A stretch of 64,000 nt of DNA from Methylumidiphilus sp963753955. GTDB taxonomy: Bacteria > Pseudomonadota > Gammaproteobacteria > Methylococcales > Methylococcaceae. The first letter of the stretch is position 1; the number at the start of each line of letters is the position of its first letter. The stretch is from NCBI GenBank assembly GCA_963753955.1, contig CAVWEM010000007.1, positions 1 to 64,000 on the forward strand, given 5' to 3'. A program made the position numbers and the translations under genes. This document shows positions 38,037-46,341 of the stretch, one piece after another. The notes under the pieces were generated by a model. It searched no databases. It was not told the DNA's origin and worked only from the letters and a program-made list of their open reading frames with translations.

Positions 38037-38240
38037 ATGAACCAAATAAGTGAAGCAGTGACACTTTTTTTCGCCGCCGTGGTGATCGCTACGGTAGGAT
38101 TTGAAATCAACCGTCGGCGCAAGAAACTGCGTGAGGTTTACGATGTGCTGGACTCCGAAACCAAGCACATCACCGCCGAGCTGGAAGACATGATTGAACA
38201 GGGCAAGCTCAAACCCTACACGGAGGCAACTTGGGCGTGA
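38037..38240 (+). CDS. small single-helix membrane protein
   Basis: A 67-residue protein: a membrane helix at about residues 8-24 (VTLFFAAVVIATVGFEI) followed by a basic patch (NRRRKKLRE) and an acidic helix ending KLKPYTEATWA. The topology is that of a small P-type ATPase-associated peptide, but no family is recognised. Its stop overlaps the GTG start of the next gene (GTGA), so translation is probably coupled. Confidence 0.7.
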   Translation: MNQISEAVTLFFAAVVIATVGFEINRRRKKLREVYDVLDSETKHITAELEDMIEQGKLKPYTEATWA

Positions 38241-40627
38241 GCGAGACGTTTGCGGCACCAAAGATTCGATTTGACCGCGAGGAGCTGCATATCGAGTTCG
38301 CCAGCCTGTTCGGGCCGGGTGGTGAAGCCCAAGCCCGCAGCTTCGTCCGCCGCGCCTTCGCTTTCCCGGAAGTGCGCTCCCTCCGCATCCAACCCAATCC
38401 GGGCAAGGCGGCGGTGCGTTACCAAGTCGGCGAGTCCGGGGGGAAAGCCTTTATCGGCCAGTTAGCCGCCGCCCTCGGCGGGTCGGAGGAAGGGCTGGAC
38501 GATGCGCGGCTACCGCTTTGGAGTCCGGGCGAATCCGTCGAGCTCCACCGCTTCGGCGGTATCGTCTCCCTGTTTGAGATCGCCCAGACCGGCCCCGGTC
38601 GCCTGCAACTGCGCCATGCCGCCATCGGCCAAGAACCCGCTTTGGGCCGACGCATGGAAGACGCGGCCAAGGACTTTCCCGGCGTCAAGCAGGCGACGGC
38701 CACCGCATCGACGGGCAGGCTCTGGATAGTCTACCCACAGGAGGCTGTCGATGTCGTCGCGCTGATCCGCGTCCTTGAGGCGCAACTGGGTTCGCCGCGC
38801 ACCGCGCTGGCGACCCTTGACGCCACCCCGACCAAACTAGGCTTCGCCAATGCCACCTTGGGTCTGGCTGCACTGGGCGAGTTTGCCGTGCCTGTGGTGC
38901 TGCCGGTGTGCATAGGCCTGCTGGTGGTGTCCAACCTCGGCACGATCCGCGACGCCGGCAAGCAATTGAGCCAAGGCAAGGTCGGGTTGCCGGTGTTGTA
39001 CACGGCGTTGCTGGGCTGTTCGATCACCACCGGTCAGATCGTCGCCCACGCCCTGATGGAGTGGTCGTTCCGCTTCTGGGAAAAGCGCTCCAATGCGGTG
39101 CTGGCCGAGGAATGCCGCAGCCTGCTGGAAGAAAATCTGCCCATACCCGCCCAGGCCCGGATCGTCCGCTCCGACGAGGTCGATGCCTTGGTGCGCAGCG
39201 AAGACCTGCGGGCCGGGGATCACATTCGCATCGAAGCGCCTGCGGCTATCCCGGTGGACGGACGGGTGGTCGGCGGCTACGCCTTGGCTGGGCAAGTCGC
39301 GGTCAGCGGTGTACGGACGCCTAAGCGTCTGGCTTTTGGCGATGAAGTGTTGGCCGGGACCAGCCTGCTGGCCGGCAATATCGAGGTGGAAGTGACGCGG
39401 ACGGGGGCGCAGACACAGGCGGCGCAGATCGCCCGCAGCGTGATCGACAACGCCCGCAGCCTAAGCCGCGATCCGGTTTTACGCCGCCAGGCCGAGGCTA
39501 TGGCCGACCGCGCCGTCAAGCCAAACCTGGCCTTGGCGGCGGTGGGCTGGACGGTGGGCGGCTTGTTCACGGTGGGTGCAGTGCTGCATCAAGACCATGC
39601 CTCCGGCCCCAATCTGGCCCTGCCCTTGGAGACCTTGCGTGGCATGGGCCTCGCGTTGCGCGGCGGTGTCGTGCTGCGCACGGCCAGTGCCTTGCAACGC
39701 TTAGGAGAGTCCCGTTTTGTCGTGTTGGACGACCATCCGGCTTGGGATGTTCCCGTGCTGGAGTTGGCGGGCCTGCGCTCCCGGTTGGCGGATTCCGAGA
39801 CCGACAATCTCCTGCGCTATGTGGCCGGGGCCGGACTCTACCTGGGCGACGGGCGGGCGGAAGCCCTGGCGGATGCCTGTCGAGTGCGCGGACTGGTCGT
39901 CCGCCAGCCCCCGCTCGCCGCGCTAGACGCGGAGAAAGTCACCGTCCGGCAGGGTGGACACACCATCGTCCTGCGTGACGAAGCCGGGGCGGCCAGAGTC
40001 GACGCAACGGCGCTCAGTGTGGAAATCGACGGCGAGCAAGTCGGCTTGCTGGATTTCCGCGCAGGCAGCCTGCCGTGTGCCGCCTCGGCGGTGCGTCAAT
40101 TGCGCCAGCAGGGCATCGAGGTGTTCCTGCTGTCCAGCCGCCCCGCCGAGGAGACGGAACAACTCGCTCGCCGTCTTGGCACCGACTTGCACAGCGGCGA
40201 CTTTAGCGCGGAAGAAAAAATCCGCTTTTTGCAAAGTCTGCGGCGGCGTGGTGTGCTGGCGACCTATGTCGGCAACGACCAGATTGATCCCCGACTGGCT
40301 GGCGAGGCGCATGTCGCTGTATCCCTGGGCGGGGGAGTGGCTGCCTTGGCTGACGGTGGGGCCGACATCGTTGTCTTGGGCGACTCCTTGGAGGCGTTCG
40401 CGGAGACCGCCGCGCTGTCCCGAAGCCACAACGAGCGTGTCCGCGCCACCTGCCGACGGGCCTTGATGCCCAACCTGCTGTGCATTGTCGGCGGCTATGC
40501 GGGCGTGTTGAACGGCATCACCTCGGGCTTGATCGCCAATGTCGGCGTCAACCGGGTTTACCAGCAGGCGACCCGATCCTTGCGCGACAGCCAGCACCCC
40601 GCCAGTTTCAAGAGGATTATCCCATGA
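38237..40627 (+). CDS. degenerate P-type ATPase lacking catalytic motifs (pseudoenzyme)
   Basis: A 796-residue intact frame with the overall layout of a P1B ATPase: N-terminal region, A-domain, helices, P/N-domain and final helices, and similarity to the ATPase encoded at 34511. The A-domain TGES site reads VAVSGVRTP (about residue 355). The DKTGT site reads VVLDDHPAW (about residue 497). The GDGxND hinge reads VGNDQIDPRL (about residue 678). The Asp phosphorylation and TGE dephosphorylation motifs are therefore lost while the frame is clean, which argues for selection on a non-catalytic role such as partner of the active ATPase. GTG at 38237 overlaps the upstream stop; TTG at 38231 is an alternative. 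Confidence 0.82.
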   Translation: MSETFAAPKIRFDREELHIEFASLFGPGGEAQARSFVRRAFAFPEVRSLRIQPNPGKAAVRYQVGESGGKAFIGQLAAALGGSEEGLDDARLPLWSPGESVELHRFGGIVSLFEIAQTGPGRLQLRHAAIGQEPALGRRMEDAAKDFPGVKQATATASTGRLWIVYPQEAVDVVALIRVLEAQLGSPRTALATLDATPTKLGFANATLGLAALGEFAVPVVLPVCIGLLVVSNLGTIRDAGKQLSQGKVGLPVLYTALLGCSITTGQIVAHALMEWSFRFWEKRSNAVLAEECRSLLEENLPIPAQARIVRSDEVDALVRSEDLRAGDHIRIEAPAAIPVDGRVVGGYALAGQVAVSGVRTPKRLAFGDEVLAGTSLLAGNIEVEVTRTGAQTQAAQIARSVIDNARSLSRDPVLRRQAEAMADRAVKPNLALAAVGWTVGGLFTVGAVLHQDHASGPNLALPLETLRGMGLALRGGVVLRTASALQRLGESRFVVLDDHPAWDVPVLELAGLRSRLADSETDNLLRYVAGAGLYLGDGRAEALADACRVRGLVVRQPPLAALDAEKVTVRQGGHTIVLRDEAGAARVDATALSVEIDGEQVGLLDFRAGSLPCAASAVRQLRQQGIEVFLLSSRPAEETEQLARRLGTDLHSGDFSAEEKIRFLQSLRRRGVLATYVGNDQIDPRLAGEAHVAVSLGGGVAALADGGADIVVLGDSLEAFAETAALSRSHNERVRATCRRALMPNLLCIVGGYAGVLNGITSGLIANVGVNRVYQQATRSLRDSQHPASFKRIIP

Positions 40628-41103
40628 CCGCGACCCCAGAGCTGGCCAAGGCAGTGCGCAAACGCACTAAACCCACGCCAGCCACCCAGGCCAGCCCTGC
40701 ACAAACCGGCGAGAACGTGTCCGCGCAAGCGGCCGATGAAGGGCAGCCCGCCCTAGTCGGAGAATTCATCGGCAAGGGGGAGGAGCCACAGGACATGGTT
40801 CCCGCCGAAGCCGTCATCGAGAAAGCTGACGAGGAAGTCGTCGAGCGGGTGGAGCATCTGGAGCACAGCGTAGGCTGGGTGCTGATCTCGGCGGGCATCA
40901 TCGGCATGGTGGTTCCCGGTGTGCTTGGCACCCCGTTCCTGATCATGGGTGCCTTGGCGCTGTGGCCGGGCAACCGCAAGCGGGTGGAGCAATGGAGGAA
41001 AGGCCATTCCCCGAAGATGTTCCACGGTTCGATGAAGCAGATTAACCGCTTCCTGGACGATCTGGAAAAGCGTTATCCGCGTATAGACAAGCCCAAAAAA
41101 TGA
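40624..41103 (+). CDS. PGPGW-like transmembrane protein
   Basis: A 159-residue protein with a disordered, acidic first half and a hairpin of hydrophobic helices near residues 85-120 (GWVLISAGIIGMVVPGVLGT, PFLIMGALALWPGNRKRVEQ), reminiscent of the PGPGW family of small membrane proteins. The tail MKQINRFLDDLEKRYP is basic and helical. ATG at 40624 overlaps the upstream stop. A decayed copy of its tail lies at 42166-42228 before the first exchanger gene. Confidence 0.65.
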   Translation: MTATPELAKAVRKRTKPTPATQASPAQTGENVSAQAADEGQPALVGEFIGKGEEPQDMVPAEAVIEKADEEVVERVEHLEHSVGWVLISAGIIGMVVPGVLGTPFLIMGALALWPGNRKRVEQWRKGHSPKMFHGSMKQINRFLDDLEKRYPRIDKPKK

Positions 41104-41918
41104 GCGAGAAAGCGCCGAAGTCCCTTCCTCTGACCGAATATGAAGCTGCCCAGGTTGCCGAAATAGCGGCCTGGAAGGCCGAGTCCCCCGGTTTGGCGAA
41201 GCGGATGATCCGCATGATCACCAATCCCATCGGCAATCTGGTGAACAAGGTGCTGCCGAAGGCTGCGGTCTCGGCGGCCATGGACGGCGTGAACAAAATG
41301 GCCGGTCAACTGGCCCAGGATGACAACATCCTCAAAGACCCGTATTTGAAGGCCCAAGGGGTGGAGTCGATACAGGATCTTGCCGCCAAACCCTTGGAAT
41401 TCGCTGACAGTCTGGCCGACCGGGTCATCCGCGATGCCGGCCATATCGCCCTAGGCATGGGTGCCGCCACTGGCACCGGCGGGCCGATTGCGGCGGCGGC
41501 GGGGATGCCGGTGTTGGTGGCCGGATCGTTGCGCGTGATCTATCGGGTTTCCCAGGCTTACGGTTACACCATCGACCATCCCGGCGACAAGGAACTCATG
41601 CTGCACATCCTGGCGCTGTCGACCGCCACCAATCCCGGCGAGCGGGCGCAGGCCATGGCCAATTACCAGCGCCAGATCGAGACCACCTTCCTCCACCAGG
41701 CGGTTGAGGAATCCGCGCAAAACGCCTTGCAACGGGCGGTGCTGGGCGCTGAACTGGGTGCGCTGATCCCCGGCTTCAGCATCGCTTTCAGCGCCTATCT
41801 GAACCGGGAATTCGTCAACCGGGCGGGCGAGGCGGCCAAGCGGGTGTTCCAGGAGCATTGGCTGCGGGAGCGGGGCAAGGTGGGGTGGATTACCCATATG
41901 CGCCAACTTAAGCAGTAA
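41100..41918 (+). CDS. EcsC family protein
   Basis: A 272-residue protein with the EcsC pattern: an N-terminal YEAAQVAEIAAWKAESP helix, amphipathic helices, a Gly/Ala-rich stretch (ALGMGAATGTGGPIAAAAGM), then PVLVAGSLRVIYRVSQAYGY and a C-terminal AYLNREFVNRAGEAAKRVFQ. EcsC-like proteins are linked to membranes and ABC or other transporters, but no activity is proven. Start overlaps the preceding stop (ATGA). Confidence 0.75.
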   Translation: MSEKAPKSLPLTEYEAAQVAEIAAWKAESPGLAKRMIRMITNPIGNLVNKVLPKAAVSAAMDGVNKMAGQLAQDDNILKDPYLKAQGVESIQDLAAKPLEFADSLADRVIRDAGHIALGMGAATGTGGPIAAAAGMPVLVAGSLRVIYRVSQAYGYTIDHPGDKELMLHILALSTATNPGERAQAMANYQRQIETTFLHQAVEESAQNALQRAVLGAELGALIPGFSIAFSAYLNREFVNRAGEAAKRVFQEHWLRERGKVGWITHMRQLKQ

Positions 41919-41941
41919 TTCGTTGAATTCATAGCCACATT

Positions 41942-41961
41942 CCGGGGGTTGAAACCCCCGG
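41942..41961. repeat. short perfect hairpin after the EcsC gene
   Basis: CCGGGGGTT-GA-AACCCCCGG is a nearly perfect palindrome 24 bases after the stop. It could stop transcription, but no T-run follows; it also resembles the GGTCGGGGTT...AACCCCGACC repeat family seen at 44533. Confidence 0.5.
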
Positions 41962-42013
41962 CTGATCTCGACGGTCGCTATGCGGCCTAACAGCGCAGAT
42001 TCATAAGTTAAGC

Positions 42014-42113
42014 CGTCATACCGGCATGGATCGCCGGTATCCAGGTTGCATGGACGCTTCTAGGCCGCGCCATCCCTGGAACCTGGATTCCGGCATTCCC
42101 TGCCGGAATGACG
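42014..42113. repeat. dispersed CCGGCATGGATCGCCGG repeat, second copy
   Basis: Starts CGTCATACCGGCATGGATCG and ends CTGCCGGAATGACGA; same layout and about the same length as the copy at 25915-26016. It fills the gap between the EcsC gene and the exchanger genes. Confidence 0.8.
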
Positions 42114-42165
42114 ACAAGTCCTTAATTTAATGATAGTGAAGCTGAAGCGTGGGAACGAGAGAATA

Positions 42166-42228
42166 GAACAAATCACGCGCTTCTTTGACGACTTGGAACG
42201 GCATTATCCAACAACCGACAAACCATGA
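42166..42228 (+). pseudogene. remnant of the PGPGW-like gene's 3' end
   Basis: The frame reads EQITRFFDDLERHYPTTDKP and stop, clearly similar to the tail MKQINRFLDDLEKRYPRIDK of the protein encoded at 40624. Only about 20 codons survive, cut off upstream by repeat sequence (a GGGAACGAGAG end at about 42151). The stop overlaps the exchanger start. It implies that a second PGPGW-like gene once preceded the exchanger. Confidence 0.7.
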
Positions 42229-43352
42229 AAAACCCCGCATTTACCTTTCGCGCCTCGCTGCTGGGCATCGACAACCCTCTGTTGTCGTGGATGTTGCTGT
42301 TCGTGCCGCTCAGTTTTCTTGCCAAATGGCCTGGAGACGATCCGCTGTTGGTGTTTGCCATTTCGGGCCTAGCGATTGTGCCGTTGGCGGCGATGATCGC
42401 CAATGCGACCGAAAATATCGCCGATGCCGTGGGATCCTCGGTGGGTGGGCTGCTCAACGCGACCTTCGGCAATGCCACAGAAATGGTCATTTCTATCGTT
42501 GCGCTGTCACGAGGGGCTGGTTGACGTGGTCAAGGCCAGCATCAGCGGGACCATCATCGCCAACCTGCTGCTGGCCCTTGGCGCCGGCATATTTCTGGGC
42601 GGCTGCAAATATCCCGAGCTGGAATTTCGGCCACGGGTGGCGCGCATCAATGCGTCTTCGCTCATCTTGGCGCTGGTGGTGCATGCTGACGCCGGCTTCC
42701 ATCCACTACACCTCGCATGGATTGGCACCCTTGAAAATCGACCGTTTTTCCTTGGTCGCGGCCAGTTTGCTATTGGGTTTTTATGTGTTATCGCTGCTGT
42801 TTTCCATGAAGACGCATCGGCATTTGTACGAACTCAGCCTAAATGGCGAGAACGGCGACTCGGCGGCAACCATCGCGGAGGACGGACATCATGCACCCAT
42901 TGGCAAGCATGTCGGGATATTGCTGGGTGCCAGCATCGTCTTGGTGTTTGTGTCCGAGGTGCTGGTTGCCAGCCTGGAGACCGCAATCAAGACGATGGGG
43001 CTTACCCAGTTGTTTACCGGCGTGATTTTGATTCCGCTGTTCGGCGGCGTGGTGGAGTATATTGCCGTCATCACCTTCGCCCGGAAGAACAAGATGGATC
43101 TTAGCCGTCAGCGTGGCGATGGGTTCCAGCCTGCAAATCGTCATGTTCGTGGCCCCCATTCTCGTCTTCGTCGGGCAGTTGATGGGCCAGCCGATGAATC
43201 TGGAATTCGAACCATTTGAATTGATGGCCGTCGCGATGGCGGTCACGGTCACCAATTCCATCAGCACCGACGGGCGCTCCAATTGGCTGGAGGGCGTTCT
43301 GTTGTTGGTGACATATGGGGTTGTCGCCACCGCCTTTTATTTCCATCCTTAA
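42225..43352 (+). pseudogene. CaCA family cation/H+ exchanger (CaxA/ChaA-like), first copy, frameshifted
   Basis: Pieces in successive frames form an 11-helix exchanger. The first repeat has LNATFGNATEMVISIVAL, close to the GNxxE motif of Ca2+/H+ exchangers. The second has LFGGVVEYIAVITFARKNKM and MGSSLQIVMFVAPILV, where the usual GNAAE is GGVVE. An acidic loop lies between the repeats. Three shifts are needed (near 42515, 42690 and 43100). Such proteins swap Ca2+ (or other cations) for protons across the inner membrane. ATG at 42225. Confidence 0.8.
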
Positions 43353-43380
43353 AACCGACACCAGAGAGCGAGGCACACAT

Positions 43381-44439
43381 ATGAATTTAAGATGGCTGCT
43401 GGCATTCATCCCCATAGGTATCGCCCTGGCTTGGTTCCACGCCAATCCGACGCTGGTGTTCATCGCATCGGCCTTGGCCATTGTCCCGCTGGCGGGTTTG
43501 ATGGGCGACGCCACCGAGGCTTTGGCCCGTTTCATAGGCCCCACGCTGGGCGGCTTGTTGAACGCCACTCTGGGCAACGCGCCGGAGATCATCATCGGCT
43601 TCTTCGCCTTGAAGCATGGGCTGGTGGACATGGTGAAAGCTTCGATCACCGGCTCGATCCTCGGAAATCTGCTGTTTGGCCTGGGGGTTTCTATCCTGGC
43701 CGGCGGCTTGAAGCGGCCCAAGGAGACGTTGCGTTTCAATATGGACGCCGCCCGCCTCCATGCCGGCTCGTTGATGTTGGCGACCATCGGCTTGATCGTC
43801 CCGGCGGTGTTCGATTTCAGCACGGCCTCGGAACAAAAGATCAGCCTGCATGTGGCCGTCGTCCTGTTCCTGGTCTATCTGCTCAGTGTCGCCTACACCC
43901 TGTCGATGGGCGAGGCGGACGCTGAAGCCGACACCGGACAAGCCGAGTCCGAAAAAGAGGAGGCGGGTTGGAGCCGCAACCAGGCATTGGGGATTCTCGC
44001 GGCGGTCACGGTTAGCCTGGCAGTAATGAGTGAAATCATGACCGACGCGCTAGACCCCGCCGCCAAGGCCATGGGTTTCACTCCCTTGTTCGCTGGCGTA
44101 TTCCTGCTCGCCTTGGTCGGCAACACGGCGGAGCTGATAAACTCGGTCAGGTTCGCCCGGCAGAACCAGTTGGATCTGTCCTTGGGGATCACCGTCGGCG
44201 GCAGTGCGCAGATCGCTTTGTTGGTCGCGCCCTTGCTGGTATTCTTCGGCGCAGCCATCGGCCAGGACATGAACCTGCTGTTTTCCCAATTTGAACTGGT
44301 TGGCATCATCCTGACGGTCTATGCGATCATCAATCTTCTCCAAAGCGGATCGGTGCGCTGGCTGGCCGGTGCGGCTCTGATCGCGGTTTATCTGATACTC
44401 GGCATCGGTTTTTACTATGCGCCGGCCGTCGCAGGCTAG
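43381..44439 (+). CDS. CaCA family cation/H+ exchanger (CaxA/ChaA-like), second copy
   Basis: A 352-residue intact protein with 10-11 helices in two repeats. Repeat one carries LNATLGNAPEIIIGFFAL; repeat two carries VGNTAELINSVRFARQNQLD then VGGSAQIALLVAPLLV. The Glu in each GN..E motif is the ion ligand known for the family. An acidic linker (EADAEADTGQAESEKEE, near residues 178-196) separates the halves, as in Ca2+/H+ exchangers. Paralogous to the gene just upstream. Ca2+ is the likely but unproven ion. Confidence 0.88.
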   Translation: MNLRWLLAFIPIGIALAWFHANPTLVFIASALAIVPLAGLMGDATEALARFIGPTLGGLLNATLGNAPEIIIGFFALKHGLVDMVKASITGSILGNLLFGLGVSILAGGLKRPKETLRFNMDAARLHAGSLMLATIGLIVPAVFDFSTASEQKISLHVAVVLFLVYLLSVAYTLSMGEADAEADTGQAESEKEEAGWSRNQALGILAAVTVSLAVMSEIMTDALDPAAKAMGFTPLFAGVFLLALVGNTAELINSVRFARQNQLDLSLGITVGGSAQIALLVAPLLVFFGAAIGQDMNLLFSQFELVGIILTVYAIINLLQSGSVRWLAGAALIAVYLILGIGFYYAPAVAG

Positions 44440-45571
44440 GCACTGCCTGGGCTTTTCGGCTGGTCTCTTGCTGGCTTTGCCGGGATGCGCGGGCATGCAA
44501 AGCCGGACGGAGGAACCGGCGAAGCTGGTTGAACAAAGCCGGTCGGGGTTTGCAACCCCGACCGGAACGTTTGAAGTCCGCACCGACCCTTCGACTGCGT
44601 TCAGGACAGGTTCACAAAACGTAAATGACGGGGTTACAAACCCCGTCACGCTTCGGACACCCTCAACACCCGCCGCCAACACCGCAAAACCTGCGCAGTC
44701 CGAGCCGCCTCAGCCATTCGACCCGCAACAAGCCGCGCAGGCTGCCGCGGCGGATTTGCCGGACTGGCATCCCTTTGGCCGCTTAAGGAAATTTTTAGGC
44801 CGAAAACCGAGCGAAGGCCTTGCCATTTGGCGTTCATTGGCGGATGTCAGCCTTCCCGGCCCCGATCTCGCCAACTACCCCAACAGTTCCTACACCCTGC
44901 CCCAAGGGGGCTTTTACTTGGAAAACAGCCCCGCCGGATTCTATGGCGGCAGCGCCGTTTCGCATTCCCAATGGAATTGGGAGTATCTGCTGCGTTACGG
45001 CGTGACCGACAATATTGAGTTTCGCGTGTTCTCCAATGGCATGACAGTCCAGTCGGGTGGTGCCGGCTTCTCGCCCATCGCCTTCGACACCAAGATCCAC
45101 CTCTGGGCCAAGGAATGGGATTGGTTCAATGTCTCCATCGGTGCGGAGACTTATATACAAACCACCTCCTGGCTTGCCTCGTCGGCCTACAACGGCCCCT
45201 TGCAATATTCATTCAACCTGTTGTTTGACCACGAATTGCCCGGGGATATTGCATTGAGCTGGAATCTGGGATTTGTCCGTCAATCCCTTTCCGCGGGTAG
45301 CGCCTATCTGCTCGCCTTCCAGTGGGCCTTGCAACGCAATATCACCGACAACATCGCCTTGTTTGTGCATGGTTACCACAACGCCGACGCATTGCCGCGC
45401 GCCTCAGGAATCAAATCCGTCATAGCTTCCCAGCTCCAACAAGAGGCGATTGGGCTAGGCGGGCAGTGGTCGGCCAGTAAACGGCTGGCTTTTTATGGCA
45501 GCTACAATTGGGGATTGACTAAATATACCCCTAGCTACAATGCCAATATCGGGTTTGCCATTTCATTCTGA
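44417..45571 (+). CDS. outer-membrane beta-barrel lipoprotein of unknown cargo
   Basis: A 384-residue protein with a lipobox (LLALPGCAG), a low-complexity linker to about residue 130, then beta-barrel text with alternating aromatic residues (GGFYLENSPAGFYGG, WNWEYLLRYGVTDNIEFRVF, GSYNWGLTKYTPSYNANIGF) ending in Phe as outer-membrane barrels do. It resembles 'transporter' barrels of the meta-pathway phenol family. It overlaps the exchanger gene by 23 bases, so it should act in the same process. Residues about 39-77 are encoded by a dispersed repeat. Confidence 0.7.
   Translation: MRRPSQARHCLGFSAGLLLALPGCAGMQSRTEEPAKLVEQSRSGFATPTGTFEVRTDPSTAFRTGSQNVNDGVTNPVTLRTPSTPAANTAKPAQSEPPQPFDPQQAAQAAAADLPDWHPFGRLRKFLGRKPSEGLAIWRSLADVSLPGPDLANYPNSSYTLPQGGFYLENSPAGFYGGSAVSHSQWNWEYLLRYGVTDNIEFRVFSNGMTVQSGGAGFSPIAFDTKIHLWAKEWDWFNVSIGAETYIQTTSWLASSAYNGPLQYSFNLLFDHELPGDIALSWNLGFVRQSLSAGSAYLLAFQWALQRNITDNIALFVHGYHNADALPRASGIKSVIASQLQQEAIGLGGQWSASKRLAFYGSYNWGLTKYTPSYNANIGFAISF
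44533..44647. repeat. dispersed repeat (GGTCGGGGTTTGCAACCCCGACC) inside the beta-barrel gene
   Basis: Starts ACAAAGCCGGTCGGGGTTTG and ends with a second palindrome, GACGGGGTTACAAACCCCGTC at 44627-44647. A copy at 48904-48993 has the same start and a matching GACGGGGTTA end. Here it is translated in frame within the lipoprotein linker. Confidence 0.8.
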
Positions 45572-45607
45572 TCTTGTCTCTTCCGCCCATCCAAAGAGGT
45601 AATACCT

Positions 45608-45760
45608 ATGACCGAAACGTCCCACGAAACCACCCCGCGCCGCAGCTTGAAGGAGAACCTGCAAGAAACTGTGGACATTCTGCGGCATTCCAACATCAGC
45701 ATGCCGAAAGCCATCCTGCTGGCCATAGCCGCCGTGGCAGTCGCATCAATCATTCTTTAA
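45608..45760 (+). CDS. 50-residue membrane peptide
   Basis: ATG 45608 to TAA 45760, with a ribosome site (AAAGAGGT) at the usual distance. The product begins MTETSHETTPRRSLKENLQE and ends with a hydrophobic helix (AILLAIAAVAVASIIL). A small single-span peptide placed at the end of the transport cluster, similar in design to the 67-residue one at 38037. Family unknown. Confidence 0.6.
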   Translation: MTETSHETTPRRSLKENLQETVDILRHSNISMPKAILLAIAAVAVASIIL

Positions 45761-45831
45761 GCTTGTGGTCGGTCGGGCGCATCGCGCCCGGCATCCAGGC
45801 AGATGCGTTTTGAATATTGCGATAAATTGAT

Positions 45832-46209
45832 ATGCCAATAAAAAACTATATTGCGTTGGCTTTATTCTGGCTTTCGTCCTTTGCCTATGGAGCAGGTTCA
45901 ATGGATTGTGACGAGAGCCATTTCGATAAGCGGACAAGCGTGGATAAGCTTGTTTATATCCCCGGTTACGATTCAGGCCGTCAAGTGATTGGCCAAGGCC
46001 GTGCCTATTTTTATTCCGTTCCACATGAAGCTTGTAAAATCAAAGAACTGTTTGTCATACCGGGCGATTTAGTAGACGCTTATGAAGAATACAACGAATT
46101 CACATCTGTCATGTATTCTAATGGCAAAGGTGACCAGACTTGGGGTTGGATAAAAAGCAACCGTTTGAAGGGGATCGGTTCCACGGTTTTTCGGGGTAAT
46201 AAGCATTAA
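45832..46209 (+). CDS. secreted SH3-like hypothetical protein
   Basis: A 125-residue protein with a signal peptide (LALFWLSSFAYGAG) and a mature part with AYFYSVPHEACKIKELFVIP, then GDLVDAYEEYNEFTSVMY and GWIKSNRLKGIG. This pattern is seen in small periplasmic SH3-like proteins, some of which are lysozyme inhibitors or immunity proteins. It is more AT-rich than its surroundings and may be acquired. Function not assigned. Confidence 0.6.
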   Translation: MPIKNYIALALFWLSSFAYGAGSMDCDESHFDKRTSVDKLVYIPGYDSGRQVIGQGRAYFYSVPHEACKIKELFVIPGDLVDAYEEYNEFTSVMYSNGKGDQTWGWIKSNRLKGIGSTVFRGNKH

Positions 46210-46341
46210 AAGTGACCAATGACCGCTACGAGACAGGAATGTGAAGAGGAGCGGGATGATGGCACATTTCCCAGCGCCTGCTCCAAGGCCATTGGCTTAA
46301 GGATTTTTTCATTCGCCCTATAACGCATCAGGAATCTACCA

